Source of the DNA: Synechococcus sp. AG-673-A03
GTDB taxonomy: Bacteria > Cyanobacteriota > Cyanobacteriia > PCC-6307 > Cyanobiaceae
Assembly (NCBI GenBank): GCA_003211275.1
Contig: QCTE01000001.1
Coordinates: 1 to 64,000, forward strand
DNA length: 64,000 bases
Direction of reading: 5' to 3'
The notes under the pieces are model-generated. The model searched no databases. It was given only the letters and a program-made list of their open reading frames with translations, and was not told the origin of the DNA. Positions 46,509 through 55,167 of the stretch are shown in pieces (within the stretch, counting starts at the first letter, position 1; every line of letters starts with the position of its first letter). The position numbers and the translations under genes were made by a program.

Positions 46509-47156
46509 TCAACCCCAGCCGTGCTCTGCAAGCCAGGCAGCGCTGATCGGGGGTGTTTTGTCCTGGGGGCCACGGGCACTGATCAGCCGCTCCGTGTAGC
46601 GAGCCAGCAGATCAATCTCGAGATTGACCTCATCGCCCACCTGCAGGTCACGCAAGGCTGTCACCGCCCACGTATGGGGAATCACGGCAAGCCAGAACCG
46701 TGCCCCTGCATCTGCACAACCGGCCACCGTGAGACTGATGCCATTCACCGCAACACTGGCCTTATCGCAGATGTAGCGGCCAAAGTCCGCATCCCGCCAG
46801 CGCAGTTCCAAATGCCATGACTGGGGCAGAGACTCCACGGCGACCACCTCACCGATACCGTCCACATGGCCGCTCACAAGATGTCCACCCAAACGGTCGG
46901 ACAGACGCAGAGCAGGTTCGAGATTCACAGATCCTCCTCCGGCGGCCTTCGCTCCCAGAGTGGTGCGCTGCAGTGTCTCCTCGCTCACATCCGCCAGAAA
47001 GCCGTCGCCCACCAGTGACGCCACCGTGAGGCAAACACCGTCCACGGCGACGCTGTCACCAAGCTGCAGTGGAGCAAAAGCGCTACAGCCCTCAACGAGC
47101 AGAGCACGACCACGTCGCTCGACCTGACCGACCGCCTGGACCAGCCCCGTAAACAT
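46509..47156 (-). CDS. ribE: Riboflavin synthase alpha subunit
   Basis: Dismutates two 6,7-dimethyl-8-ribityllumazine to riboflavin. 215 residues from the ATG at 47156 (MFTGLVQAVGQVERRG). Two internally repeated lumazine-binding barrels, each with a VAVDGVCLTVASL or VAVNGISLTVAGC segment, plus SDRLGGHLVSGHVDGIGEV. No FMN riboswitch is apparent upstream. Divergent from the BFN gene, with 65 bp between starts. Confidence 0.96.
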   Translation of the reverse strand: MFTGLVQAVGQVERRGRALLVEGCSAFAPLQLGDSVAVDGVCLTVASLVGDGFLADVSEETLQRTTLGAKAAGGGSVNLEPALRLSDRLGGHLVSGHVDGIGEVVAVESLPQSWHLELRWRDADFGRYICDKASVAVNGISLTVAGCADAGARFWLAVIPHTWAVTALRDLQVGDEVNLEIDLLARYTERLISARGPQDKTPPISAAWLAEHGWG

Positions 47157-47221
47157 TGCCCATCTCCATCCCCTCTGCACTGGTCATAATCGAGAGAGCG
47201 GCGGAGCCGTACTTGATCGAG

Positions 47222-47806
47222 ATGAGCGTGGCGGGAATCGCCCTGGATGCCAGCAGCCGCAGTCCGATCGTGCTGCTGCGGGACCCATCCCGAAGTCGCC
47301 AGGTGCCGATCTGGATTGATCAGGCTCAGGCGCACAACATCATGGCTGGGCTCAATGACTCGCCACAGCCCAGACCCCTCAGCCACGACTTGATGGCTGC
47401 ATTGCTCGACGCAGGGGGATTACAGCTGGAGCGGGTGATCATTCACGCGATTGAAGACAGCACCTTCAGGGCAGTCCTACGCCTCTGCGACAGCGACCAC
47501 GACACCACGACGGTCGAAACGGATGAGCTTGAGGCTGCTCTGGATGCGGATGACAACCTCCTGGAGATCGATGCACGACCCAGTGATGCGATCGCACTGG
47601 CCATTCGCACCGGCAGCAGCATCTGGATGCTTGAGGAGGTGGTTGCGGAAGCCTCGATTGCCGTCGATGCCGAAGCGGATGCGGAGGATCGTGATGAATT
47701 CCGTCGCTTCCTCGACGGGATCAGTCCCGCCGCCCTGGGACGACACCTGGAATCACGCCAACCTGGAGATCCCAGGGATACCCAGGGCGACACCCAAGAC
47801 CCTTGA
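47222..47806 (+). CDS. Bifunctional nuclease family protein (DUF151)
   Basis: 194 residues from the ATG at 47222. The family start is MSVAGIALDASSRSPIVLLR, followed by VPIWIDQAQAHNIMAGL, LERVIIHAIEDSTFRAVLRL and NLLEIDARPSDAIALAIRTG. A role in nuclease activity has been claimed for plant homologues but not for this one. The stop overlaps the TTG start of the aldo/keto reductase gene. Confidence 0.88.
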   Translation: MSVAGIALDASSRSPIVLLRDPSRSRQVPIWIDQAQAHNIMAGLNDSPQPRPLSHDLMAALLDAGGLQLERVIIHAIEDSTFRAVLRLCDSDHDTTTVETDELEAALDADDNLLEIDARPSDAIALAIRTGSSIWMLEEVVAEASIAVDAEADAEDRDEFRRFLDGISPAALGRHLESRQPGDPRDTQGDTQDP

Positions 47807-48960
47807 GCAGCACACTCCCCCGGCCTGTGCTGCGCCGCTCATTCGGTGACGGGGCCGATGTGAGCCTGTTCACGCTCGGCACCATGCGCGCTCTCCAGTC
47901 TCCAGACCAGATGCTGCAGGTGTTACGCGCAGCTCTTGCGGCTGGTATCAACCATCTTGAGACAGCACCAACCTATGGGCCAGCTGAAGCCTTTCTGGGC
48001 ATGGCGCTGGCTCAGCTGAACAAGGAAGGCTTGGCCCCGGCAGACGGTGGCTGGGTGATCACCAGCAAGCTTCTGCCGGGACAGAGTTTTCAGGCTGGGC
48101 GTGAGGCTCTCGAGACCAGCCTCGGCAGACTCGGGATCAACACACTGGACAATTTGGCCATTCATGGCCTGAACCTGGACAGCCATCTCGACTGGGTGCT
48201 CTCCGGCGAGGGAGCCCGGCTGATCGACTGGGCTCTCACAAGTGGAAAGGTCCGCCAGGTGGGCTTCAGCAGCCACGGGTCCAATGCTCTGATCGAGCGT
48301 GCAATCGCCAGTGATCGCTTTCGGTTCTGTTGCCTGCATCTGCATCTACTTGACCCCACGCGCATGCCTCTGGCGCAACGGGCCCTCGAGCGGTCAATGG
48401 GCGTGCTTGCGATTTCACCGGCAGACAAGGGTGGTCGCCTGCAGGCACCGAGTGATCTTCTGAAAGCTGACTGCAGTCCCTTCCAGCCCTTGCAGCTGGC
48501 TTATCGCTTTCTGCTCGCAGCAGGCATCAGCACACTCACCGTGGGAGCCCAGAGCGCCACAGACCTCAAACTGGCTCGATCACTTGCAGCCAGCGACGGT
48601 CCATTGGATCTCGAGGAGCAAAGGGCGCTCGCGCAGCTTGAACAGCTGCGGGAGAGTCGTCTGGGGCATGAGCTCTGCGGCCAGTGCCGTGCCTGCCTGC
48701 CATGCCCCAATGATGTTCCAATCCCAGAGCTGCTGAGGTTGCGCAATCTTGCCCATGGCCATGACCTGATGGAATTTGCCGGAGAGCGCTACAACCTGAT
48801 CGGCCGTGCCGGGCACTGGTGGGAAACGGTCGATGCGAGCCAATGCGACCGCTGCGGAGACTGCCTGCCACGCTGCCCGCACCAGCTGCCAATTCCTGAG
48901 CTCCTGGCGGAGACCCATCGACTGCTGGCAGCCGCACCGCGACGGCGGCTATGGGGCTGA
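47803..48960 (+). CDS. Aldo/keto reductase with C-terminal Fe-S motifs
   Basis: 385 residues from a TTG at 47803. The barrel has LGTMRALQSPDQMLQVLRAA and INHLETAPTYGPAEAFLGMA (Asp/Tyr catalytic region changed to AP-TYG) and DNLAIHGLNL; the NADP region is at VGAQSATDLKLARS. Two cysteine clusters follow: CGQCRACLPCPNDVPIPE (C-x2-C-x2-C-x2-C-P, about 285-302) and CDRCGDCLPRCPHQLPIPE (C-x2-C-x2-C-x3-C-P, about 348-366). The second has ferredoxin-like spacing; the first is shortened by one residue. Overlaps the convergent solute-binding gene by 12 bp. Confidence 0.9.
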   Translation: MSSTLPRPVLRRSFGDGADVSLFTLGTMRALQSPDQMLQVLRAALAAGINHLETAPTYGPAEAFLGMALAQLNKEGLAPADGGWVITSKLLPGQSFQAGREALETSLGRLGINTLDNLAIHGLNLDSHLDWVLSGEGARLIDWALTSGKVRQVGFSSHGSNALIERAIASDRFRFCCLHLHLLDPTRMPLAQRALERSMGVLAISPADKGGRLQAPSDLLKADCSPFQPLQLAYRFLLAAGISTLTVGAQSATDLKLARSLAASDGPLDLEEQRALAQLEQLRESRLGHELCGQCRACLPCPNDVPIPELLRLRNLAHGHDLMEFAGERYNLIGRAGHWWETVDASQCDRCGDCLPRCPHQLPIPELLAETHRLLAAAPRRRLWG

Positions 48961-49959
48961 CGCCTCCCAGAGCTGCTGCAAACGTTGCTGCTCTGCAGCA
49001 TCGGGTGGCAACAACATCCAGCTTTGTGCCCAGACCGATGGCTGCGGAAGCACCAGAGGGCGCAGTCGCAGCGGAATCCGAACTTGCGCTCCAACAAGCT
49101 CACCCCTGGGCAGCGGCGGAATCCAGCCCTGTGCCAACAATCGAGACAGCAGCGGTTGCTTCCAGGCTTTCAGCACCCAGTCCTGGGGGATGGGTTCAGC
49201 GGTCTGGGCAGGCCGAACCAGCAGCGTCCAATGCAGTGGTGCTCCTTGCTCTGGCAGCACAGCCGTGAGCCTGGGATCACGCTGGAGGGCCGCCATGCAG
49301 CGCTGCAGAGGCAGCACGGCAACCCTGGCATCGCCCTGCAGCAGCCAGTTCATGCCGAAACGGTCATCAAAACTGAGAGCCGACGCACGCAGGCGTCGCA
49401 GGGCATTGCCATCTCCCATTCTCTCGGCGAGAGAAATCAGCAATCTCGGGCTGGAAGGCAACAGCAGCTTGCCCTTGAGCTGCGGGTCGAGCAGAGCGTC
49501 CCAACCAGCATCCAGTGCAGGAGATGTTGTGCCATCACGCCGAATCACCATGACCCACGGGCTGAAGGCCACCGGCAACAACAGGCTCTTCCAAACCAGA
49601 GGAGCCTCGTTGAGGAAGCGTTGGCCAAGAGGGCCGATCCTCGACTGAAGAGCATCAGCAGCGATCGCCTGCAATCGCTCAGGGCTGATCACCGACAACC
49701 AGCCGTCGGTCAAAGCCAACAGATCCGTTGGCGACGGCCACGGACTCTCCAGAGCAGTCGCCCCTGAAAGCGCATCGAAACGCCAGGGGTCCGGCAGATC
49801 ACGACGCCAGATGGACGGCAGAGTTTCTGCTGATGCACGCAGCGTGGGAACCGATCCTCCCCGGCTGCAGCCACTGAGACCGGCAGCAGCTGTCACAGCA
49901 GCGAACTGAAGAAACCGACGACGGTTCAACAATGGCGCCGGGTCGACAACAGGCTTCAT
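48949..49959 (-). CDS. Solute-binding lipoprotein-like protein (twin-arginine signal)
   Basis: 336 residues. The N-terminus has RRRFLQFAAVTAAAGLSGC, a twin-arginine motif plus a lipobox-like LSGC (Cys about 31). The mature part resembles spermidine/putrescine-type periplasmic binding proteins (AFSPWVMVIRRDGT, AGWDALLDPQLKGKLLLPSS, GDARVAVLPLQRCMAALQRD). No permease or ATPase gene is beside it, so the partner transporter, if any, is elsewhere. 9 bp after the CobT-like gene on the same strand. Confidence 0.78.
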   Translation of the reverse strand: MKPVVDPAPLLNRRRFLQFAAVTAAAGLSGCSRGGSVPTLRASAETLPSIWRRDLPDPWRFDALSGATALESPWPSPTDLLALTDGWLSVISPERLQAIAADALQSRIGPLGQRFLNEAPLVWKSLLLPVAFSPWVMVIRRDGTTSPALDAGWDALLDPQLKGKLLLPSSPRLLISLAERMGDGNALRRLRASALSFDDRFGMNWLLQGDARVAVLPLQRCMAALQRDPRLTAVLPEQGAPLHWTLLVRPAQTAEPIPQDWVLKAWKQPLLSRLLAQGWIPPLPRGELVGAQVRIPLRLRPLVLPQPSVWAQSWMLLPPDAAEQQRLQQLWEASAP

Positions 49960-49968
49960 GGTCCGAAC

Positions 49969-51171
49969 CTACGGGGCGACAGTGCCTGGATGGCCGGCCG
50001 CGAGCAACTGATCGACGGCCCGATCACAAGACTGCACGAGAGTGTCGACAGAAACACCTCTCCATTGAGCCAGAAGAGCAAGGCCACCGGCACCGACTCC
50101 TTCCTTTACGTGGCCCTGCTCAAAGTCGCGCAGGCGCGCGTGGCGGCTCGCAGAGAAGCGCAGGCCAGCGGCATAGGCCTGCAGTGAAACGGAATAGTGC
50201 TGCTCCAAATTGCTGAGCAGCGTGAACAACGAAGAGTTAGACGTTGCAGCCTGCAGACGCTCAGCAGCAAGCCATGCAGTGGTACCGATCAAAACCCGAT
50301 CGCAGAGCTGCTGACGACGATCAATTGGAACCGCATGAAGCGCCAGCGCAAGCACTGCGGCCATTTGACTGCCACCGGCAAGCAGAACGGGCTGATCCGC
50401 ATCGAGCACCCCGAGCAACAGCCCTGTGGCAAGAGCCTGAAAAGGGTCACCAACGGCCGCGAGCAAGGCTTGTGCATCGATGCTTGGGGGGCCAGGCAGG
50501 CGCGAGAGCCCCTCGCTCACCAGCTGCTGCTTCAACGCCATCGGTGGATGCAGAGCACTGCCACTAACCAGTGCCTGAACAGGCAACCCAAGCCCCGTCA
50601 ACACGGCCAGGGCTGTGGTGGTGCCGCCAGGGACACATTCCGCCAGCAGCAGTGGACGACGCAGTCGTTGCCCAAGACGCCGACCACGATCCAAAAGCTG
50701 CTGCACCCGTTTGGGCTGCATCGCACGGCCGCTGGAGACGCAACCAGCAGGACCGGAACCTGGATCTTCAAAGCGGAGATGGGGGAACTGCGGTGACACC
50801 GGCAATCCGAGCGCTGCAACCTGCGGATCGAGACCGAGCTGCTGGCAAGCCACCCAGCTGATCAAGGCTGGTGAAACCCCCGCTGGGAGAGGTGGCAGGC
50901 ACCAGAGCGGAGGAACGGATGGCCCTCTCAGCAGCAGTTCCGCATCGGCCAGAGCCGTTGTACGGCGTGCTGCTGGGGTGCAGCCCGCCGCGGAGATTCC
51001 CGGTTGTTCAGCGGTCCTTGTGGACGCGAGCACCAGCAGCAGATCCGGCAGCGGCTGCGCAGAGTCAGACCAGAGGCTTGCAAAGCGAGTTGCTTGAATC
51101 GTGGCCGGCGAGCCGGTCAGCCGACGCACCCCAAAAGGAGGGTCAGAGGGGATCGAGGGCGACCAGTCCAT
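49969..51171 (-). CDS. cobT: CobT-family (nicotinate-nucleotide) phosphoribosyltransferase
   Basis: 400 residues from the ATG at 51171. It matches the long CobT-related family by PLLLAECVPGGTTTALAVLT, GDPFQALATGLLLGVLDADQ, VLLAGGSQMAAVLALALH and FEQGHVKEGVGAGGLALLA. Such proteins activate the lower ligand of cobalamin or pseudocobalamin. The start overlaps the DUF2232 gene end by 29 bp. cobM, also a corrin gene, lies in the same window about 25 kb away. The exact lower ligand cannot be deduced from sequence here. Confidence 0.85.
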   Translation of the reverse strand: MDWSPSIPSDPPFGVRRLTGSPATIQATRFASLWSDSAQPLPDLLLVLASTRTAEQPGISAAGCTPAARRTTALADAELLLRGPSVPPLWCLPPLPAGVSPALISWVACQQLGLDPQVAALGLPVSPQFPHLRFEDPGSGPAGCVSSGRAMQPKRVQQLLDRGRRLGQRLRRPLLLAECVPGGTTTALAVLTGLGLPVQALVSGSALHPPMALKQQLVSEGLSRLPGPPSIDAQALLAAVGDPFQALATGLLLGVLDADQPVLLAGGSQMAAVLALALHAVPIDRRQQLCDRVLIGTTAWLAAERLQAATSNSSLFTLLSNLEQHYSVSLQAYAAGLRFSASRHARLRDFEQGHVKEGVGAGGLALLAQWRGVSVDTLVQSCDRAVDQLLAAGHPGTVAP

Positions 51172-51787
51172 GAAGCAGCGGTGGAGGGTCAGGGACGGGG
51201 GCCTGCAACCGGGGGAAAATCCAGTAGGCCAGGGCGTGGAGAGCGAGGACATACACCAGTTGCTGAATGAGCACAAGGGCGAGAGCCATCAGCTGAACCA
51301 GCAACAGATCAGGTGCAAGCGGTAACTGCAGCAAATCCAGCAACCTGTCCAGCAGACCTGCTCCAGCTCGGGTGATGATCACCCAAAGGTTTTCACCCAC
51401 CAACAGAGAAAGCGCAACAACTCTCACAAGGAATCCGCCAGCACCGATCAGCAGGCCGATCCCCCAGCTCAGCCACCAGCTGCAGCGATGCAGCCAGCAC
51501 CAGCCGAGCCAAATAGACAGCAGGCCATAGGGGAACAGCATCAAGGGGCCACGCACCGGCCCCATCAAGGCGATCAGCAAAAGAATCGCCACCGCCAGGC
51601 CCTCGACCCCAGCACGGGCACCTCGACGGACCGCCAGCAGGGCGAGTGGCAGAGGCAGAGCAAGGCGGAACAGAGCTCCACCAACCGGGAGGTAATACAG
51701 CGCCAGCCAGATCAAAGCAGCCGCGGCAGCAAGATAGGAGGATTCCATCATCCGCAGGGCCTGGCGATGGCTAAGGGCTGGTCGCAT
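51143..51787 (-). CDS. DUF2232-type membrane protein
   Basis: 214 residues with about seven hydrophobic helices, for example LAAAAALIWLALYYLPVGGA and LALLAVRRGARAGVEGLAVA and LLIGAGGFLVRVVALSLLVG. The pattern is that of DUF2232 proteins; related proteins include S components of ECF transporters, though no evidence for vitamin uptake is visible. Start overlaps the lipoprotein gene stop at 51787, end overlaps the CobT-like gene. Confidence 0.8.
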   Translation of the reverse strand: MRPALSHRQALRMMESSYLAAAAALIWLALYYLPVGGALFRLALPLPLALLAVRRGARAGVEGLAVAILLLIALMGPVRGPLMLFPYGLLSIWLGWCWLHRCSWWLSWGIGLLIGAGGFLVRVVALSLLVGENLWVIITRAGAGLLDRLLDLLQLPLAPDLLLVQLMALALVLIQQLVYVLALHALAYWIFPRLQAPVPDPPPLLHGLVALDPL

Positions 51788-52323
51788 CAGGAAGCAGGCT
51801 TTGGCTGGAGGTTGGAGGACTGATTCAGATCGCTGGCGGGCACCTTTTCGATGGTCTCCACCTCAAAACCAATGCCAGCCCGCCGAAGAGCCTCCGTGAC
51901 TCCCTCCGCAGGAGCAGCTGGATCTGCTGCTGAGAGGCGAATCATGATGCGATAAGGCAGCGTGCGCTCCGGAGTCGGTCTCGGCTCAGGCCTATCGGTC
52001 CCAGCCGTCGTTGCTGGCGATTGTTCACGTTCGGATTTGCGTTCGGTTGCGCTAACAGGTTTGCGTTCGGACTCGGTGGCTTCCCCATCCTTGTTGACGC
52101 TGGCTTTTGGCTTGTCGTTTTCGTTCTCGTTGACCTTGGCCTGCTGCTCCCCCTTGTCGGCAACCACGCTGGTGTCTGGATCGGCCTGGGTGCCAGCTGG
52201 GCTGACCTCCCCAGCCTGAGAGTCAAAGCTTTCAGACAGCCGCTGGCCGAATGGTGTGCCATCACAGGCCTGCAGCAGCATCAGCAAGGGCAATAGCGAC
52301 AGGACAAACAGCCTGATGCCCAT
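51787..52323 (-). CDS. Putative lipoprotein with charged linker
   Basis: 178 residues. Signal peptide with a lipobox (LFVLSLLPLLMLLQAC, Cys about 20). A low-complexity charged middle (about 55-105: QAKVNENENDKPKASVNKDG, ERKPVSATERKSEREQ) leads to a C-terminal domain with TLPYRIMIRLSAADPAAPAE and ALRRAGIGFEVETIEK. Function unknown. Its stop overlaps the DUF2232 start and its start meets the topA stop at 52323. Confidence 0.72.
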   Translation of the reverse strand: MGIRLFVLSLLPLLMLLQACDGTPFGQRLSESFDSQAGEVSPAGTQADPDTSVVADKGEQQAKVNENENDKPKASVNKDGEATESERKPVSATERKSEREQSPATTAGTDRPEPRPTPERTLPYRIMIRLSAADPAAPAEGVTEALRRAGIGFEVETIEKVPASDLNQSSNLQPKPAS

Positions 52324-55040
52324 CAGGAATCGGCAGGGCGAATCACGCGCACGGCACTGGCACGCAACCGACCTGACTTCGTTGTGGCAGGAGGTTTCTT
52401 GGCTGCAGGCTTCTTGGCTGCGGGCTTCTTGGCTGCTGGTTTTTTGGCTGCTGGTTTTTTGGTGGTGGAAGCCTTCCGGCCACCCTTCTTGCTGGCGGCC
52501 TTGGCCTCCAGCAGCTCCACTGCTTGCTCCAGGGTGATGTCGTCAGCACCTTTGCCTTCAGGAAGCGAGGCATTGACCTTGCCCTGCTTCACATAGAGAC
52601 CGTAGGGGCCGTCATAAACCTGCACCGATTCATCCCCGCCATCTGGCTTGCCGAGATCCTTGAGCGCGGTCCGACCTCCTCGACCACGTTTCGGCATGGC
52701 CAACAGCTCAAGAGCACGGGTGAGTCCCACTGCGAGGACATCGTCATCGCCCTTGAGCGAGCGGTAGTCCTTCTCACTCTTGCCCTTGTCCCAAACCACG
52801 TAGGGACCGAAACGACCCAGTCCGGCCTGAACCCTGCCACCGTCAGGGTGTTCTCCCAGCAACCTGGGCAGCCGCAGCAGACCCAGCGCATCATCGAGGC
52901 TGAGATCCTCTGGCTTCACTCCCTTGGGCAGCGATGCACGCTTGGGCTTGGGGTTCTCATCACTCACCTGCCCGCGCTGCACATAGGGCCCGTATTGACC
53001 AAACAGCAGATAAACGAGATCTCCGGTTTCCGGATCTTCACCTAAGGCCTCAGGCCCATCAGCCTTCTGCTTGAGGATGAGCTCGGCCTGATCGTGATCG
53101 AGATCGGCGGGGGTGATCTCACGCGGAAGGGTGGCCTTGATCAGCTCTTCCTCACCGTCGTCTCCGACACGTTTGGCTTCGAGATAGGCACCAAAGCGAC
53201 CGATCCTGACCACACAGGGAAGGCCCTCGAGGTCGATCGTGCGCGAGGCACCGGGATCGATGTCGCCCTCCCGCAGGTGCACCTGGGATTCCAATCCCTC
53301 GTTTCCCTTGTAGAAACTCTCTAGGTAGGGCAGCCACTGCACCTTCCCGTGAGAGATCTCATCGAGGGTGTTCTCCATTCTGGCGGTGAAGGAGGTGTCA
53401 ACCAGATCCGGGAAGTGCTCCTCGAGCAGAGCAGTCACCGCAAAAGCTGTGAAACTGGGCGTGAGTGAATTGTTCTGAAGCGCGGCATAGCCGCGATCCA
53501 CGATCGTGCCAATGATCGAGGCATAGGTGGAGGGCCTGCCGATCCCCTCCTTCTCGAGCATCTTGACCAGGGACGCTTCTGAGAACCGTGCGGGAGGCTG
53601 GGTCTGGTGGCCGAGCGCCTCAACATCTTTGAGCTTGGGAGAATCTCCCTGCTTGAGCGCTGGCAGCAACACTTCCTGGCCTTCCAGGGCCGCATCGGGA
53701 TCATCACTGCCCTCCACGTAGGCACGGAAGAAACCAGGAAAATCAATGCGCTTTCCACTGGCGCGGAACACCGCATCAGCAGCACTCAGATCAATAGACA
53801 GCATGGTGAGGCGGGCCTCAGCCATCTGGCTGGCGACGGTGCGCTTCCAGATCAGCTCATAGAGAGCGAGATCCCTGCCATCGAGACCTGTCTCCTGAGG
53901 AGCACGAAAACTCTCACCGGCAGGACGAATCGCTTCATGCGCCTCCTGTGCATTTCGGGCTTTGGTGCTGAACTGCCTGGCCCCCTTGCTCAGATAGTCC
54001 TTGCCGTAACGCGATTCCACACAGCTGCGGGCAGCGCTGATCGCCTGATCAGAGAGATGCACCGAATCGGTGCGCATGTAGGTGATGAAACCACGCTCGT
54101 AAAGACCCTGAGCGCAACGCATGGTTTCCCTGGCAGAAAGCCGAAGCTTGCGGTTTGACTCTTGCTGCAGGGTGCTGGTTGTGAACGGCGGAACGGGCCG
54201 TCGCACCGTGGGTTTTTCCTCCACGGACGTGACGCTCCATGGCACCGACTTGACCGTTTCGGAGAGGGCCAGGGCATCGCTTTCACTGAGAAGGCGGACC
54301 TTGCTCCCGGCCTTGAGCTCGCCAGTGTTTTCATCAAAATCATTGCCGGTGGCAATGCGCTGCCCCTCCAGGTGGGTGAGCTTGGCGTCAAAACGACTGC
54401 CGGTCTGCTCGAGACCAGCCTTGAGGTCCCAGTAGCTGCCGCTGCGGAATGCCCGACGTGCGCGTTCCCGTTGCACCAGCAGACGCACAGCCACGGACTG
54501 GACACGACCCGCAGATAGGCCCCAGGCCACCTTCTTCCACAACAGCGGCGACAGGGTATATCCCACCAGACGGTCCAGGATGCGCCGCGTCTCCTGGGCA
54601 TGCACGAGTTCCATATCCAGCTCACGGGTCTGGTCAAGAGCCCGACCAATCGCCTCCTTGGTGATCTCGTGAAACACCATTCGTTTGACCGGAACCTTCG
54701 GCGCAAGCAGCTGCAAGAGATGCCAGCTGATGCTTTCACCTTCCCGGTCTTCATCAGTCGCCAACAAAAGCTGGTCAGCACCTTTGAGGGCGTCCTTCAA
54801 CTCCTTGACCGTTTTTTTCTTGTCCTTCGGCACCACGTACAGGGGCTCGAAATCGGACTCGGTGTTCACACCGAGATTGGCCCACTTCTGGCCCTTTTGC
54901 GCAGCTGGAATCTCACTGGCGTTGTTCGGAAGATCGCGCACATGCCCCATGGAGGCTTCCACCCGGAAGTCCTTGGGAAGGAATCCACGGATGGTGCGGG
55001 CCTTGGTGGGGCTCTCAACGATGACCAGGGTGTGCGCCAA
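52323..55040 (-). CDS. topA: DNA topoisomerase I
   Basis: Relaxes negative supercoils. 905 residues from the TTG at 55040, just before [20 protein letters not shown]; no ATG is near, and the frame upstream to 55349 is not conserved. TOPRIM acidic motif [18 protein letters not shown], active-site Tyr in [10 protein letters not shown], and GREITPADL-type repeats of the C-terminal zinc-less domain. The end has a lysine/proline/alanine tail with KKPAA repeated four times. Divergent from ndhB with 127 bp between starts; heads a packed minus-strand run. Confidence 0.96.
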   Translation of the reverse strand: MAHTLVIVESPTKARTIRGFLPKDFRVEASMGHVRDLPNNASEIPAAQKGQKWANLGVNTESDFEPLYVVPKDKKKTVKELKDALKGADQLLLATDEDREGESISWHLLQLLAPKVPVKRMVFHEITKEAIGRALDQTRELDMELVHAQETRRILDRLVGYTLSPLLWKKVAWGLSAGRVQSVAVRLLVQRERARRAFRSGSYWDLKAGLEQTGSRFDAKLTHLEGQRIATGNDFDENTGELKAGSKVRLLSESDALALSETVKSVPWSVTSVEEKPTVRRPVPPFTTSTLQQESNRKLRLSARETMRCAQGLYERGFITYMRTDSVHLSDQAISAARSCVESRYGKDYLSKGARQFSTKARNAQEAHEAIRPAGESFRAPQETGLDGRDLALYELIWKRTVASQMAEARLTMLSIDLSAADAVFRASGKRIDFPGFFRAYVEGSDDPDAALEGQEVLLPALKQGDSPKLKDVEALGHQTQPPARFSEASLVKMLEKEGIGRPSTYASIIGTIVDRGYAALQNNSLTPSFTAFAVTALLEEHFPDLVDTSFTARMENTLDEISHGKVQWLPYLESFYKGNEGLESQVHLREGDIDPGASRTIDLEGLPCVVRIGRFGAYLEAKRVGDDGEEELIKATLPREITPADLDHDQAELILKQKADGPEALGEDPETGDLVYLLFGQYGPYVQRGQVSDENPKPKRASLPKGVKPEDLSLDDALGLLRLPRLLGEHPDGGRVQAGLGRFGPYVVWDKGKSEKDYRSLKGDDDVLAVGLTRALELLAMPKRGRGGRTALKDLGKPDGGDESVQVYDGPYGLYVKQGKVNASLPEGKGADDITLEQAVELLEAKAASKKGGRKASTTKKPAAKKPAAKKPAAKKPAAKKPPATTKSGRLRASAVRVIRPADS
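52396..52470. repeat. 15-bp tandem repeats encoding KKPAA in topA
   Basis: Four near-identical 15-bp units beginning TTCTTGGCTGCAGGC and a fifth degenerate one; on the minus strand each encodes KKPAA. Differences are third-position changes mostly, so the amino acids are kept. Confidence 0.85.
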
Positions 55041-55167
55041 AGGAGGGCAGATAACCGTTCCCTTCTTTATCGCACCGCCGCTCCAGATGCAGCGAATACG
55101 CGCGATGCCACAAGGAGGAACGGAAGCGCGGCTAAAGTCGCCCGAACCGCTCTGCCCTGCGCGCGCC

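Noticed and set aside
48985-49767. 260-codon frame antisense to the solute-binding gene
   Set aside because: Gln/Arg-rich translation typical of an out-of-frame reading of GC-rich coding DNA.
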